Shown here in pieces: positions 20,866 through 29,654 of a stretch of 64,000 bases of DNA. The notes beneath the pieces were generated by a model. That model made no database searches. It saw nothing but the letters and a program-made list of their open reading frames with translations, and was not told the DNA's origin. Source of the DNA: Achromobacter animicus (GTDB taxonomy: Bacteria > Pseudomonadota > Gammaproteobacteria > Burkholderiales > Burkholderiaceae_B); NCBI RefSeq assembly GCF_902859585.1, contig NZ_CADIJM010000003.1:62001-126000 (forward strand), in the 5' to 3' direction. Numbering within the stretch: the stretch's first letter is position 1; every line of letters begins with the position of its first letter. The translations under genes were made by a program, and so were the position numbers.

Positions 20866-20997
20866 AGTGTTCTCGCGAATGAGGGATGAAGAAGCGCACT
20901 TCCTGCCCAGCGCAGTCGGGCTGCGGGCCGGCGGGGAGCCGGCCCGGGCGCCGCGCAACCAGCAGGTCGGGCGCGGCGCCGGTCAGGGGCGTCGAGA

Positions 20998-22236
20998 TTA
21001 CAGGTCCAGCAACAGGCGCTGCGGATCTTCCAGGGCGTCCTTCATGGCGACCAGGCCCAGCACGGCTTCGCGGCCGTCGATGATGCGGTGGTCGTAGGAC
21101 AGGGCCAGGTAGTTCATCGGGCGGATGACGATCTGGCCGTTTTCGACGACGGCGCGATCCTTGGTGGCGTGCACGCCCAGGATGGCCGATTGCGGCGGGT
21201 TGATGATCGGGGTCGACAGCATCGAGCCGAACACGCCACCGTTGGAGATCGAGAACGTGCCGCCGGTCATTTCTTCAATGCCCAGCTTGCCGTCAGCAGC
21301 GCGGCGGCCGAAGTCGGCGATGGTCTTTTCGATGTCGGCGATGGACAGCTGGTCGGCGTTGCGCAGGATCGGCACCACCAGGCCACGCGGGCTGCCGACA
21401 GCGATACCGATGTCGAAGTAGCCGTGGTAGATGATGTCCTTGCCGTCGATCGAGGCGTTGATCAGCGGGTACTTCTTCAGCGCGGCAACGGCGGCCTTGA
21501 CGAAGAACGACATGAAGCCCAGCTTGATGCCGTGTTCCTTTTCGAACTTGTCCTTGTACTTGGCGCGCAGGTCGATCACGGCCTGCATGTTGACTTCGTT
21601 GAACGTCGTGAGGATGGCGTTTTCTTGCTGCGATTGCAGCAGGCGCTCGGCGATGCGGGCACGCAGGCGGCTCATCGGCACGCGCTGTTCCGGACGGCCA
21701 TCCAGCGACAGCGTGGTCGGGGCGGGCGCGGCGGCGGCCTTGGCCGGTGCGGCCTTGGCGGGAGCGGCGCTGGCGGCCAGGGCGTCGCCCTTGGTCACGC
21801 GGCCGTCACGGCCCGAACCCGCCACGGAAGCGGCGTCAACGCCCTTCTCGGCCAGGATCTTCGAGGCGGCGGGCGAAGCGACGCCGGCGGCGGCCGTCGA
21901 GGCCGGTGCGGCAGCGGCGGGCGCGGGAGCAGCTGCGGCTTGTTCGGCGGCCTTCGGGGCTTCAGCCGGCGCGGTGGCGGCGGCGCCAGCCTTGGCGGCG
22001 GTGTCGATGCGGGCCAGCACTTCGCCCGAGGTCACGGTGCTGCCATCGCCCTTGACGATTTCGGCCAGCACGCCCGAGGCGGGGGCCGGCACTTCCAGCA
22101 CGACCTTGTCGGTTTCGACTTCGATCAGGATTTCGTCGGCTTCAACGGCAGCGCCCGGCTGCTTCTTCCAGGTCAGCAGGGTCGCTTCGGAAACGGATTC
22201 GGAAAGTTGGGGAACGACGACGTCGGTAATAGCCAT
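20998..22236 (-). CDS. odhB: Dihydrolipoamide succinyltransferase (E2 of 2-oxoglutarate dehydrogenase)
   Basis: Transfers succinyl groups to CoA in the TCA cycle and forms the core of the complex. The 412 residues comprise one lipoyl domain (1-77; lipoyl lysine Lys44 in [10 protein letters not shown]), an Ala/Pro-rich linker (about 78-120), the E1/E3-binding domain (about 119-155) and the catalytic domain, with the active-site His383 and Asp387 in [12 protein letters not shown] second Ala-rich linker (about 155-175) follows. Corresponds to sucB of E. coli. Sits 103 bases after odhA and 132 before lpdA in one operon. Confidence 0.95.
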   Translation of the reverse strand: MAITDVVVPQLSESVSEATLLTWKKQPGAAVEADEILIEVETDKVVLEVPAPASGVLAEIVKGDGSTVTSGEVLARIDTAAKAGAAATAPAEAPKAAEQAAAAPAPAAAAPASTAAAGVASPAASKILAEKGVDAASVAGSGRDGRVTKGDALAASAAPAKAAPAKAAAAPAPTTLSLDGRPEQRVPMSRLRARIAERLLQSQQENAILTTFNEVNMQAVIDLRAKYKDKFEKEHGIKLGFMSFFVKAAVAALKKYPLINASIDGKDIIYHGYFDIGIAVGSPRGLVVPILRNADQLSIADIEKTIADFGRRAADGKLGIEEMTGGTFSISNGGVFGSMLSTPIINPPQSAILGVHATKDRAVVENGQIVIRPMNYLALSYDHRIIDGREAVLGLVAMKDALEDPQRLLLDL

Positions 22237-22339
22237 TTTGTTTATTCCGTAGAAAGTATGTTCTTGTCACGCGGCGCGGCAAGGTTCGAAACGGGGTTCC
22301 GGAACACTTGCCGCCCGCGGCGCGTGCATCAAGTAAAGG

Positions 22340-25207
22340 TTACTTCGTCAACATGACCTTGAACTTGGGCGCGAAGGCCGTCTCGATCAGGGCCTTCTGC
22401 TGCTCCTGGTGCTTGGCCAGGTAGCCCACGGCCGGCGATGCCGACGCGGCACGGCCTGCGTAGCCAAGCTTCTGGCCTTCGACCATGTTCTCGTACACGT
22501 GATGCTGAACGTAGAACCAGGCGCCTTGGTTCTGGGGCTCGTCTTGCACCCAGATCACTTCGGTTGCCTTGGGGTACTTGCGCAGTTCGGCTTCGAACGA
22601 CTTGTGCGCAAACGGATACAGCTGCTCGACGCGGATGATGGCGACGTTGTCGGCGCCACGCTCGCGGCGGGCGTTGACCAGGTCGTAGTACACCTTGCCC
22701 GAGCAAGCCAGCACGCGCTTGACCTTGCCGGCGTCGATGGCCTCGTCGACCTCGCCGATGACCGGGCGGAAGCTGCCGCCGGCCAGATCGGTCAGGGGCG
22801 AACCGGCGTCCTTGTTGCGCAGCAGCGACTTCGGCGTGAACAACACCAGCGGCTTGCGGAACGGGCGGATCATCTGGCGGCGCAGAACGTGGAAGATCTG
22901 CGAAGCCGAGGTCGGCTGAATCACTTGCATGTTGTTGTCGGCGCACAGCTGCAGGAAGCGCTCGATGCGGCCCGACGAGTGCTCGGGACCCTGGCCTTCG
23001 TAGCCGTGCGGCAGCATCAGCGTCAGGCCCGACTGGCGGCCCCACTTGGCTTCGCCGGAGCTGATGAACTGGTCGATCACGACCTGGGCGCCGTTGACGA
23101 AGTCGCCGAACTGGCCTTCCCAGATGACGAGCGTGTTGGGCTCGGCGCTGGAGAAGCCGTACTCAAAGCCCAGCACAGCCTCTTCGGACAGCACGGAGTC
23201 GATGACGGTGAACGGGGCCTGGCCTTCCGACACGTTCTGCAGCGGAATGTAGGTGCCGTCGTTCCAGCGTTCGCGGTTCTGGTCGTGCAGCACGGCATGG
23301 CGGTGCGTGAACGTGCCGCGGCCCGAATCCTGGCCGGTGATGCGGATGGCGTAGCCCGAGGAAACCAGGGTCGCGAAGGCGAGGTGCTCGCCCATGCCCC
23401 AGTCCAGGTTCATTTCGCCCTTGGCCATGGTGCGGCGGTCGTTCAGCAGCTTGGCGACCAGCGGGTGCACCGTGAAGCCTTCCGGCACGGTCGTGATGCG
23501 TTCGCCGATGCGCTTGAGTTCAGCCAGCGGCACGGCGGTGTCGGCCTGGTCGGTCCACTTGGCGCCCAGGAACGGCGACCAGTCGATCGCGTACTTGCTC
23601 TTGTAGTCGGTCAGCACCGGTTCGATGGTGCGCTGGCCGTCTTCCATGAGCTGGCGGTAGTCCTTGACCAGCTGATCGGCTTCGCCGTCGGCCAGCACGC
23701 CCTGCGTGGTCAGCTTGTCGGCGTACAGCTTGCGCGTGCCGGGATGGTGGCCGATGCGCTTGTACATCAGGGGCTGCGTCAGCGACGGCGTGTCTTGCTC
23801 GTTGTGGCCCAGCTTGCGGAAGCAGACGATGTCCACGACGACGTCGTGGCGGAATTGCAGACGGTAGTCCAGCGCCAGCTTGGTGACGAACACCACGGCT
23901 TCGGGATCGTCGCCGTTGACGTGGAACACCGGGGCTTCGATCATCTTGACCACGTCGGTGCAATACAGCGTCGAACGCGAGTCACGCGGGTCGGACGTGG
24001 TGAAGCCGATCTGGTTGTTGATGACGATGTGCAGCGTGCCGCCCGTACCGTAGCCGCGCGTCTGCGCCAGGTTCAGGGTTTCCATCACGACGCCCTGGCC
24101 GGCAAAGGCCGCGTCGCCGTGCACCAGCACCGGCAGCACTTGCTTGCCTTCGGCATCGCCGCGGCGTTCCTGGCGGGCGCGTGCGCTGCCTTCGACGACG
24201 GGGTTGACGATTTCAAGGTGAGACGGGTTGAAAGCCAGCGACAGGTGGACGGGGCCGCCGCGCGTGGACAGGTCGCTCGAGAAGCCGTTGTGGTACTTCA
24301 CGTCGCCGTCGGTCAGGCCTTCGGCGTGCTTGCCTTCGAACTCGGCGAACAGGTCGCCGGGCATCTTGCCCATGATGTTCACGAGCAGGTTCAGGCGACC
24401 GCGGTGGGCCATGCCGACCACGATTTCCTGGACGCCGTTTTCACCGGCGTGGTTGACCACTTCGTCCATCGAGGCGATGAAGCTTTCGCCGCCTTCCAGC
24501 GAGAAGCGCTTCTGGCCGACGTACTTGGTGTGCAGGAAGCGTTCCAGGCCTTCGGACTCAGTCAGCTGCTGAAGGATGTGGCGCTTTTCTTCCGGCGTGT
24601 ACGTGGGCGCGCCCAGCGTGGTTTCCAGGCGTTCCTGGATCCAGCGCTTGGCGGCGGGGTCGGAGATGTGGGTGAATTCTGCACCGATGCTGCGGCAGTA
24701 CGTGTCGCGCAGCGCCTTCAGGATGTCGCGCAGCGTCATCGTGCTGGCGGTCGTGAAGTAGGTGTTGGTGGCCGAGTACGTCTGGTCCAGATCGGCTTCG
24801 GTCAGGCCGTAGAAGGCGGGATCGAGCTCGGGGATCGGCGGACGTTCCTGGCGCTTGAGCGGATCCAGATCGGCCCAGCGCGAGCCCAGCGAGCGGTAGG
24901 CGGCAATCAGCGATTGCACCGAGACCTGCTTGCTGGCGACGCTCAGATCGGGTTCGGCCGCGCGTTGCACGAAGGCATTGGCCTTGGCGCGCTGGGCGAA
25001 CGATTCGACGATGGGAGCGTGGGCCTGGTCGCGAGTGGATTCCTGGCCGTCGGTTGCGGGAGCGTGCTGCAATTGGTCGAAGTATTCGCGCCAGTTGTCA
25101 GGTACCGAACCGGGATTATCGAGGTAGGCTTCGTAAAGCTCCTCGACATATGGGGCATTACCCCCAAAGAGATAAGACGTGGATAGAGATTCTATTTCCG
25201 AAGACAT
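22340..25207 (-). CDS. odhA: 2-oxoglutarate dehydrogenase E1 component
   Basis: Thiamine-diphosphate enzyme that decarboxylates 2-oxoglutarate and succinylates E2 (sucA of E. coli). The 955-residue product has the short N-terminal E2-binding helix (SYLFGGNAPYVEELYEAYLD), the TPP-binding core with MAHRGRLNLLVNIMGK and GDAAFAGQGVV, a transketolase-like pyrimidine domain (about 600-800; ITGQDSGRGTF) and the C-terminal domain. Length matches the family. The translation start ATG at 25207 has AAGGTGA as ribosome site. The leader carries two small hairpins and fits the Burkholderiales sucA RNA motif. First gene of the operon. Confidence 0.95.
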   Translation of the reverse strand: MSSEIESLSTSYLFGGNAPYVEELYEAYLDNPGSVPDNWREYFDQLQHAPATDGQESTRDQAHAPIVESFAQRAKANAFVQRAAEPDLSVASKQVSVQSLIAAYRSLGSRWADLDPLKRQERPPIPELDPAFYGLTEADLDQTYSATNTYFTTASTMTLRDILKALRDTYCRSIGAEFTHISDPAAKRWIQERLETTLGAPTYTPEEKRHILQQLTESEGLERFLHTKYVGQKRFSLEGGESFIASMDEVVNHAGENGVQEIVVGMAHRGRLNLLVNIMGKMPGDLFAEFEGKHAEGLTDGDVKYHNGFSSDLSTRGGPVHLSLAFNPSHLEIVNPVVEGSARARQERRGDAEGKQVLPVLVHGDAAFAGQGVVMETLNLAQTRGYGTGGTLHIVINNQIGFTTSDPRDSRSTLYCTDVVKMIEAPVFHVNGDDPEAVVFVTKLALDYRLQFRHDVVVDIVCFRKLGHNEQDTPSLTQPLMYKRIGHHPGTRKLYADKLTTQGVLADGEADQLVKDYRQLMEDGQRTIEPVLTDYKSKYAIDWSPFLGAKWTDQADTAVPLAELKRIGERITTVPEGFTVHPLVAKLLNDRRTMAKGEMNLDWGMGEHLAFATLVSSGYAIRITGQDSGRGTFTHRHAVLHDQNRERWNDGTYIPLQNVSEGQAPFTVIDSVLSEEAVLGFEYGFSSAEPNTLVIWEGQFGDFVNGAQVVIDQFISSGEAKWGRQSGLTLMLPHGYEGQGPEHSSGRIERFLQLCADNNMQVIQPTSASQIFHVLRRQMIRPFRKPLVLFTPKSLLRNKDAGSPLTDLAGGSFRPVIGEVDEAIDAGKVKRVLACSGKVYYDLVNARRERGADNVAIIRVEQLYPFAHKSFEAELRKYPKATEVIWVQDEPQNQGAWFYVQHHVYENMVEGQKLGYAGRAASASPAVGYLAKHQEQQKALIETAFAPKFKVMLTK

Positions 25208-25330
25208 ATCGCTTCACCTTTACGAGTGCTTCACTCGAGACGATGCAGGAAAACCTTCCGCGACACGGGCTTCCCGTTAGGCGGATAGCAGGGGCAGAAG
25301 GCGCGTACAAGCCTTGAAAGCCTATGGTCG
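25208..25330 (-). promoter_or_regulatory. Structured odhA/sucA leader, candidate sucA RNA motif
   Basis: The odhA leader holds two perfect mini-hairpins with the same AAG triloop on the minus strand: one with six-bp arms (CGAGTG-AAG-CACTCG, 25223-25237), directly before the Shine-Dalgarno region, and one with five-bp arms (ACGGG-AAG-CCCGT, 25265-25277). A conserved cis-regulatory 'sucA RNA' is known from comparative genomics upstream of sucA in Burkholderiales, so family and position agree. I could not align this sequence to the family model. The promoter is probably near TTATACTT around 25334-25341. Confidence 0.5.
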
Positions 25331-25534
25331 AGAAGTATAACCCTTTGAGTTTATGGGCGTCTTCCTGCATTTCTGTGACGCAAAAGGCCTTTCGGAATGC
25401 TGTCATGCGGCAACGGAATGTCCGTCCAACCCCTTCCATTGCGCCGTCTACGCGCTACCAAAATCCGTCAATGCAAAATGCGGCAGCGCGTCATTTCAAA
25501 TAACAGAAAAGATGAGTGTTGCGTTTACGCGTCG
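25331..25534. other. Intergenic stretch between odhA leader and acdR
   Basis: No gene or clear RNA structure is visible. It should contain the odhA promoter at its left end. The right part is the 3' flank of acdR, and I find no convincing terminator for acdR here. Confidence 0.4.
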
Positions 25535-26005
25535 TCAAACCGGCAGCGCGGTGGTCGACATGATCTCTTTGAGCACGAAAAAAGTACGAATCTGGCGTAC
25601 GCCGGGCAGCTTGATGATCTCGCCCGCATGCAGCTTGTTGAAGCGTTCCAGGTCCCGGATACGCAACATCAGGAAATAGTCGAATTCGCCCGCCACCAGA
25701 TGGCATTCCAGGCAACCGCTGATGCCCTTGGCCGCTTCCTCGAAGTCTGTGAATGAATCGGGCGTCGAGCGATCCAGCACCACGCCAACGATGACCAGCG
25801 TAGCCATATCGACGTCAGCGGGCTCCAGCAACGCGACCGTCTTTCGGATGACGCCTTCGCTCTTCAACCTTTCCACGCGCCGCAGGCACGCTGCCGGGCT
25901 CAGATGCACGCGGGCGCTCAAATCCAGATTGGTGATCTGCGCATCGTCCTGAAGAATGCGCAGGATCTGGCGGTCGATGCGGTCCAGCGTGAAAACGGCG
26001 GTCAT
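25535..26005 (-). CDS. acdR: Lrp/AsnC-family regulator, probable AcdR
   Basis: A 156-residue feast/famine regulator. The N-terminal helix-turn-helix covers about residues 6-60 (IDRQILRILQDDAQITNLDLSAR and SPAACLRRVERLKSEG) and the C-terminal RAM/AsnC effector domain about 68-145 (GCLECHLVAGEFDYFLMLR). It is divergently transcribed from the ACC deaminase gene, 192 bases apart. That is the known acdR-acdS arrangement in plant-associated proteobacteria, where the Lrp-type regulator activates acdS in the presence of ACC. The symbol rests on this context; a general Lrp role cannot be excluded. Confidence 0.82.
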   Translation of the reverse strand: MTAVFTLDRIDRQILRILQDDAQITNLDLSARVHLSPAACLRRVERLKSEGVIRKTVALLEPADVDMATLVIVGVVLDRSTPDSFTDFEEAAKGISGCLECHLVAGEFDYFLMLRIRDLERFNKLHAGEIIKLPGVRQIRTFFVLKEIMSTTALPV

Positions 26006-26197
26006 TGGCTGCGTCCCTGAAAATTAAATTTCGCCTGGATTTTTATTTTGGAAATATTAGATCCATTAAACGCAGATAACGACCTTTCGATTCGGCGGAT
26101 TTAAAAAATACGCAATTGACCCCTCAACCCCATGATTTCTATGATTTTTGCGAACCCCGCCGCAACGCCGGGCCCGCCCGAATCACCAGGAGCCACC
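26006..26197. promoter_or_regulatory. acdR-acdS divergent control region
   Basis: AT-rich 192-base region, unlike its GC-rich flanks. It contains the inverted repeat TGGAT (26036-26040) and ATCCA (26061-26065) around an A/T-rich centre, a pattern typical of Lrp-type operators. A good ribosome site CCAGGAG precedes the acdS ATG. Confidence 0.55.
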
Positions 26198-27214
26198 ATG
26201 GATCTGCAACGTTTTCCCCGTCATCGCCTGACCTTTGGCGATACCCCGATCGAAAAGCTGGAGCGCTTGTCGCAGCATCTGGGCGGCAAGGTCGAGATCT
26301 ACGCCAAGCGTGAGGACTGCAACAGCGGCCTCGCCTTCGGCGGCAACAAGCTGCGCAAGCTCGAATACCTGATTCCGCAGGCGCTGGAACAAGGTTGCGA
26401 CACGCTCGTCACGATTGGCGGCATCCAGTCCAATCACACGCGGATGGTCGCGGCGGTGGCCGCCAAACTGGGGTTGGCCTGCGTGCTGGTCCAGGAGAAC
26501 TGGGTGGACTATTCCGATGCGGTCTACGACCGCGTCGGCAACATCATGATGAGCCGCCTCATGGGTGCGGACGTGCGGCTGGTCGATCAGGGCTTTGACA
26601 TCGGCTTTCGCCGCAGTTGGGAAGAGGCGCTGGAAGAAGTGAAACGCCGCGGCGGCAAGCCCTATGCGATTCCGGCGGGCGCGTCCGATCACGAATTGGG
26701 CGGGCTGGGCTACGTGGGCTTTGCCGAGGAAGTGCGCCGCCAGGAAGCCGAGCTGGGATTCAAATTCGACTACATCGTCGTGTGCGCGGTCACGGGCAGC
26801 ACGCAGGCCGGCATGGTGGTGGGTTTTGCGGCCGACGGCCGCGCCGATCGCGTCATCGGCATCGATGCGTCCGCCACGCCGGACCAGACCCGCGCGCAGG
26901 TCCTGCGCATCGCGCGGCGCACCGCCGACCTCGTCGGCTTGGACAAGCCCATCGAAGACAAGGACGTGGTGCTGGACACGCGCTACGCCTATCCCGCGTA
27001 TGGCCTGCCCTCAGCCGAAACCAACGACGCCATCCGCACGTGCGCTCGGCTGGAAGGCATGATGACCGATCCCGTGTACGAAGGAAAATCCATGCAGGGA
27101 ATGATGGACATCATCCGCAAAGGCGAAATTCCCCCCGGCTCGAAGGTCCTGTATGCGCACCTGGGAGGGGTGCCGGCGATCAACGCCTACAGCTTTCTCT
27201 ACCGCAACGGATAG
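26198..27214 (+). CDS. acdS: 1-aminocyclopropane-1-carboxylate (ACC) deaminase
   Basis: PLP enzyme that cleaves the plant ethylene precursor ACC to 2-oxobutyrate and ammonia. The product is exactly 338 residues, as in characterised AcdS proteins. The diagnostic residues all fall at canonical numbers: Lys51 (PLP Schiff base, in FGGNKLRKL), Ser78 (IQSNH), Tyr294 and Glu295 (DPVYEGKS) and Leu322 (AHLGGVPA). These separate true ACC deaminase from D-cysteine desulfhydrase homologues. I took the ATG at 26198 because it is preceded by CCAGGAG and gives this numbering; the upstream in-frame ATGs lack support. The 2-oxobutyrate product would feed propionyl-CoA and the prp genes further along. Confidence 0.95.
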   Translation: MDLQRFPRHRLTFGDTPIEKLERLSQHLGGKVEIYAKREDCNSGLAFGGNKLRKLEYLIPQALEQGCDTLVTIGGIQSNHTRMVAAVAAKLGLACVLVQENWVDYSDAVYDRVGNIMMSRLMGADVRLVDQGFDIGFRRSWEEALEEVKRRGGKPYAIPAGASDHELGGLGYVGFAEEVRRQEAELGFKFDYIVVCAVTGSTQAGMVVGFAADGRADRVIGIDASATPDQTRAQVLRIARRTADLVGLDKPIEDKDVVLDTRYAYPAYGLPSAETNDAIRTCARLEGMMTDPVYEGKSMQGMMDIIRKGEIPPGSKVLYAHLGGVPAINAYSFLYRNG

Positions 27215-27228
27215 CGGCGGATTCGGCG

Positions 27229-28470
27229 TCACGGGGTGGCCTTGCGGGGACTTGCGTTGACATTGCAGCCCTGCCCGCCCGCCATGGGAAACCCATGGCG
27301 GCGCGCCGCTGCCGCCACGATCAGCGTCGCCGCCAGCAACAGCACCAGCGCGGGCGCAAAGGCGGCGACGCCCACGCCTTCGAGCAGGAGGCCGCCGATG
27401 ACACCGCCGCCCGCGATCGCCAGATTCCAGGCCGTGACCAGCATCGACTGCGCCACATCGGCCGACTCGCCCGCGGTCTTGGCCAGTGCAGTCTGGAACA
27501 GCGTCGGCGCCCCGCCAAACGCCAGGCCCCATGCCGCCACCGCCGTGGTCACCACGGCCGGATCATTGCCGCTGATGCCCAGGACCAATGCCGACAACGC
27601 GAACAGCACCGTGCTGGCCAGCGTCATCACGCGCAGGTGGCTGTCGATGAGAACGCCGATGACCCAGAGCCCGATCAACGACGACAGACCGAACACCAGC
27701 AGCATCACGTCCGTGCGGTCCTCCATGCCGCGCGCCGCCAGGAACGGCGCGATGTAGGTATAGAGAATGTTGTGCGCCAGGACAAATGCGAACACCACGA
27801 ACAGCACCGCGCGCACACCCGGCAGGGTGAAGACGCGGCGCAGCGGCGCGCGCTTGCCCGCAGCCTGGCCCGCAAAGTCCGGCACCTGAATGCGCACCCA
27901 TGCCATCAGGATCAGCGCCAGCGCGCTCATGATGCCGAAACACCAGCGCCATCCCACCAGGTTGCCCAGAAAGGTGCCCGCCGGCACACCCAGCGACAAC
28001 GCCAACGGCGTGCCCACCATCGCGATGGCGATGGCCCGCCCTTTCTGATGCTCCGGCACCATGCGCGCAGCGTAGCCCGCGGCCAGCGCCCACAGCAGCC
28101 CGGCGGACACGCCGGCGACGAAACGCGCCGCCATCGTCAGCACATAGCTGGCGGACACCGTCGTGATGGTGTTGGCGATGACGAAGCCGGCGATCGCGGC
28201 CAGCAGCAACGGGCGGCGGCGCACGCCTCGCGTCGCGGCGGTCAACGGTATCGCCGCCGCCAGCGAACCGATCGCGTAGATCGTCACCAGCTGTCCGGCC
28301 ATCGCTTCGGAAATAGCCAGCCCCGCGCTGATCTGCGGCAACAGGCCGGCCGGCAGGGCTTCCGTCAGGATCGTGACGAAACCGGCCAGCGCCAGGGCCA
28401 GCAGTGCTGCAATGGGAAGACGCGCCTCGCGCGCGCCGGGGCCGGAGGCCGCCGCCTGATTACCTGCCAT
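27229..28470 (-). CDS. MFS transporter, drug/sugar efflux type (DHA1)
   Basis: A 413-residue major facilitator with about 12 hydrophobic segments. It has the motif-A-like loop TRGVRRRPLLL between helices 2 and 3 and PAGTFLGN in helix 5, resembling AraJ/YdhP/SotB-type exporters. Substrate unknown. I used the ATG at 28470 (MAGNQAAASG), because the first hydrophobic helix follows at a normal distance; about 33 further codons are open upstream. It is divergent from a LysR gene, 147 bases apart, and convergent with acdS (14 bases between stops). The LysR protein is its likely regulator. Confidence 0.85.
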   Translation of the reverse strand: MAGNQAAASGPGAREARLPIAALLALALAGFVTILTEALPAGLLPQISAGLAISEAMAGQLVTIYAIGSLAAAIPLTAATRGVRRRPLLLAAIAGFVIANTITTVSASYVLTMAARFVAGVSAGLLWALAAGYAARMVPEHQKGRAIAIAMVGTPLALSLGVPAGTFLGNLVGWRWCFGIMSALALILMAWVRIQVPDFAGQAAGKRAPLRRVFTLPGVRAVLFVVFAFVLAHNILYTYIAPFLAARGMEDRTDVMLLVFGLSSLIGLWVIGVLIDSHLRVMTLASTVLFALSALVLGISGNDPAVVTTAVAAWGLAFGGAPTLFQTALAKTAGESADVAQSMLVTAWNLAIAGGGVIGGLLLEGVGVAAFAPALVLLLAATLIVAAAARRHGFPMAGGQGCNVNASPRKATP

Positions 28471-28563
28471 GTTCTGCCTTTTGATTGGCCGGCGGCGGGT
28501 GGAAATCCCCGACGCCAGCACGTGTTGTGGGAAGGCAGCCATGTTGGCGGCAAGTGCAGTCCG

Positions 28564-28606
28564 GGACAATAATGCCGGTGTTCAAAACATATCTGACAAA
28601 TTGTCC
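28564..28606. promoter_or_regulatory. Inverted repeat between MFS and LysR genes
   Basis: GGACAAT (28564-28570) and ATTGTCC (28600-28606) form a seven-base inverted repeat in the divergent promoter region. The right arm overlaps a shorter palindrome GACAA-A-TTGTC (28595-28605) 12 bases before the LysR start codon. A plausible autoregulatory operator for the LysR protein. Confidence 0.4.
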
Positions 28607-28617
28607 TGAATCGCATC

Positions 28618-29526
28618 ATGGTTGAATCGCTCAGCGCCATTGCCGCCTTCGTGCAAGCCGCCGAAATGCGCAGTTATTCCGAAGCCGCTCGCCATCTGGG
28701 CGTGTCGGCGTCGGCGGTGGGCAAGAGCGTCTGCCGGCTTGAAACACGCCTGGGCGTGCGCCTGCTCCATCGCAGCACGCGCAGCATCACCTTGACCGCC
28801 GAAGGCGCCGTTTTCCTGGAACGTTGCCGGCGCATCCTGTGCGAGCTCGAGTCCGCCGAACTCGAACTCTCCGAAACGCGCCAGGCGCCGCAAGGCCGAT
28901 TGCGCATCAGCCTTCCGCTCGTCGGCATGCTGGTCATGCCGGCGTTGACCGCGTTCATGCACCGCTATCCCGCGATCGAACTGGACGTGGATTTTTCAGA
29001 TCGTCTGGTGGACGTCATCAACGAAGGCTTCGACATCGTGATGCGCACCGGCGAGCCGACGGACTCGCGACTGGTGTCGCGCCCGGTCGGCAACTATCGT
29101 CTGCTGCTTGTCGCCGCGCCGGGTTATCTGGCCAACCGCGGCACGCCGCGCAGTCCGGCTGACCTGCTGCATCACGCCTGCCTGCAGCATCGATTTCCCA
29201 GCACCGGCAAGCTTGAGCCGTGGCCGCTGAAGCGCGACGCAGGCATGGCCGAATGGACCGTGCCCGCGTCGATGGTGTGCAACACGTCCGCGGCCCTGCT
29301 GGATGTGGCAGTGGCAGGCCTGGGCATCGCGTGCCTGCCCGATTTTCTGGTGCGGCCTGCCCTGCTGCGTGGGGAACTGGTTTCGGTGCTGGACGCCCAT
29401 GTCGAACACCAAGGCACATTCCGGCTGCTGTGGGCGTCCAGCAAGCATCTGGCGCCCAAGCTACGGGTGTTCATCGACTTCATGGGCGAGGAATTGTTCA
29501 AGGAGCGCGACGCCGCGACAGTATGA
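28618..29526 (+). CDS. LysR-family transcriptional regulator
   Basis: A 302-residue LysR regulator. The winged helix-turn-helix lies at residues 3-62 (AAEMRSYSEAARHLGVSASAV) and the substrate-binding domain at about 88-295 (GRLRISLPLVGMLVMPAL). It belongs to the broad DsdC/CrgA-like subgroup, by the linker ETRLGVRLLHRSTR. Divergent from the MFS transporter, which it probably controls. The effector cannot be inferred. No other gene is co-transcribed obviously; the allantoinase gene begins about 130 bases downstream on the same strand. Confidence 0.9.
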   Translation: MVESLSAIAAFVQAAEMRSYSEAARHLGVSASAVGKSVCRLETRLGVRLLHRSTRSITLTAEGAVFLERCRRILCELESAELELSETRQAPQGRLRISLPLVGMLVMPALTAFMHRYPAIELDVDFSDRLVDVINEGFDIVMRTGEPTDSRLVSRPVGNYRLLLVAAPGYLANRGTPRSPADLLHHACLQHRFPSTGKLEPWPLKRDAGMAEWTVPASMVCNTSAALLDVAVAGLGIACLPDFLVRPALLRGELVSVLDAHVEHQGTFRLLWASSKHLAPKLRVFIDFMGEELFKERDAATV

Positions 29527-29573
29527 AAACCGCGGCGTAGGGCATTCGCCGATGGCCGGCGGCTGGTATTTGA

Positions 29574-29592
29574 TGTACATACTTTGTATACA
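29574..29592. promoter_or_regulatory. Tandem short palindromes upstream of puuE
   Basis: TGTACA (29574-29579) and TGTATACA (29585-29592), with centres 12 bases apart, lie in an AT-rich spot before the allantoinase gene. TGTATACA-type half-sites are common for GntR-family regulators. The second palindrome overlaps an in-frame ATG at 29592, which argues that this ATG is not the translation start. Confidence 0.4.
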
Positions 29593-29654
29593 TGATCGAA
29601 CCCTCGCCCTGGAGGACCGATCAGCTCCTCCATGCAACCACCGCCGTCCCGCCG

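Noticed and set aside
20866-20997. Repeat-rich GC spacer between odhB and lpdA as a regulatory RNA
   Set aside because: GCCGGC-type repeats are common in this genome and no stable, specific structure with flanking signals stands out.
22409-25186. Open frame of 925 codons opposite odhA
   Set aside because: Antisense mirror of a conserved TPP enzyme gene; composition typical of shadow frames.
29592-29654. Upstream ATG as start of puuE
   Set aside because: No ribosome site, and it overlaps a TGTATACA palindrome; PuuE homologues start near YPRDLVGYG.
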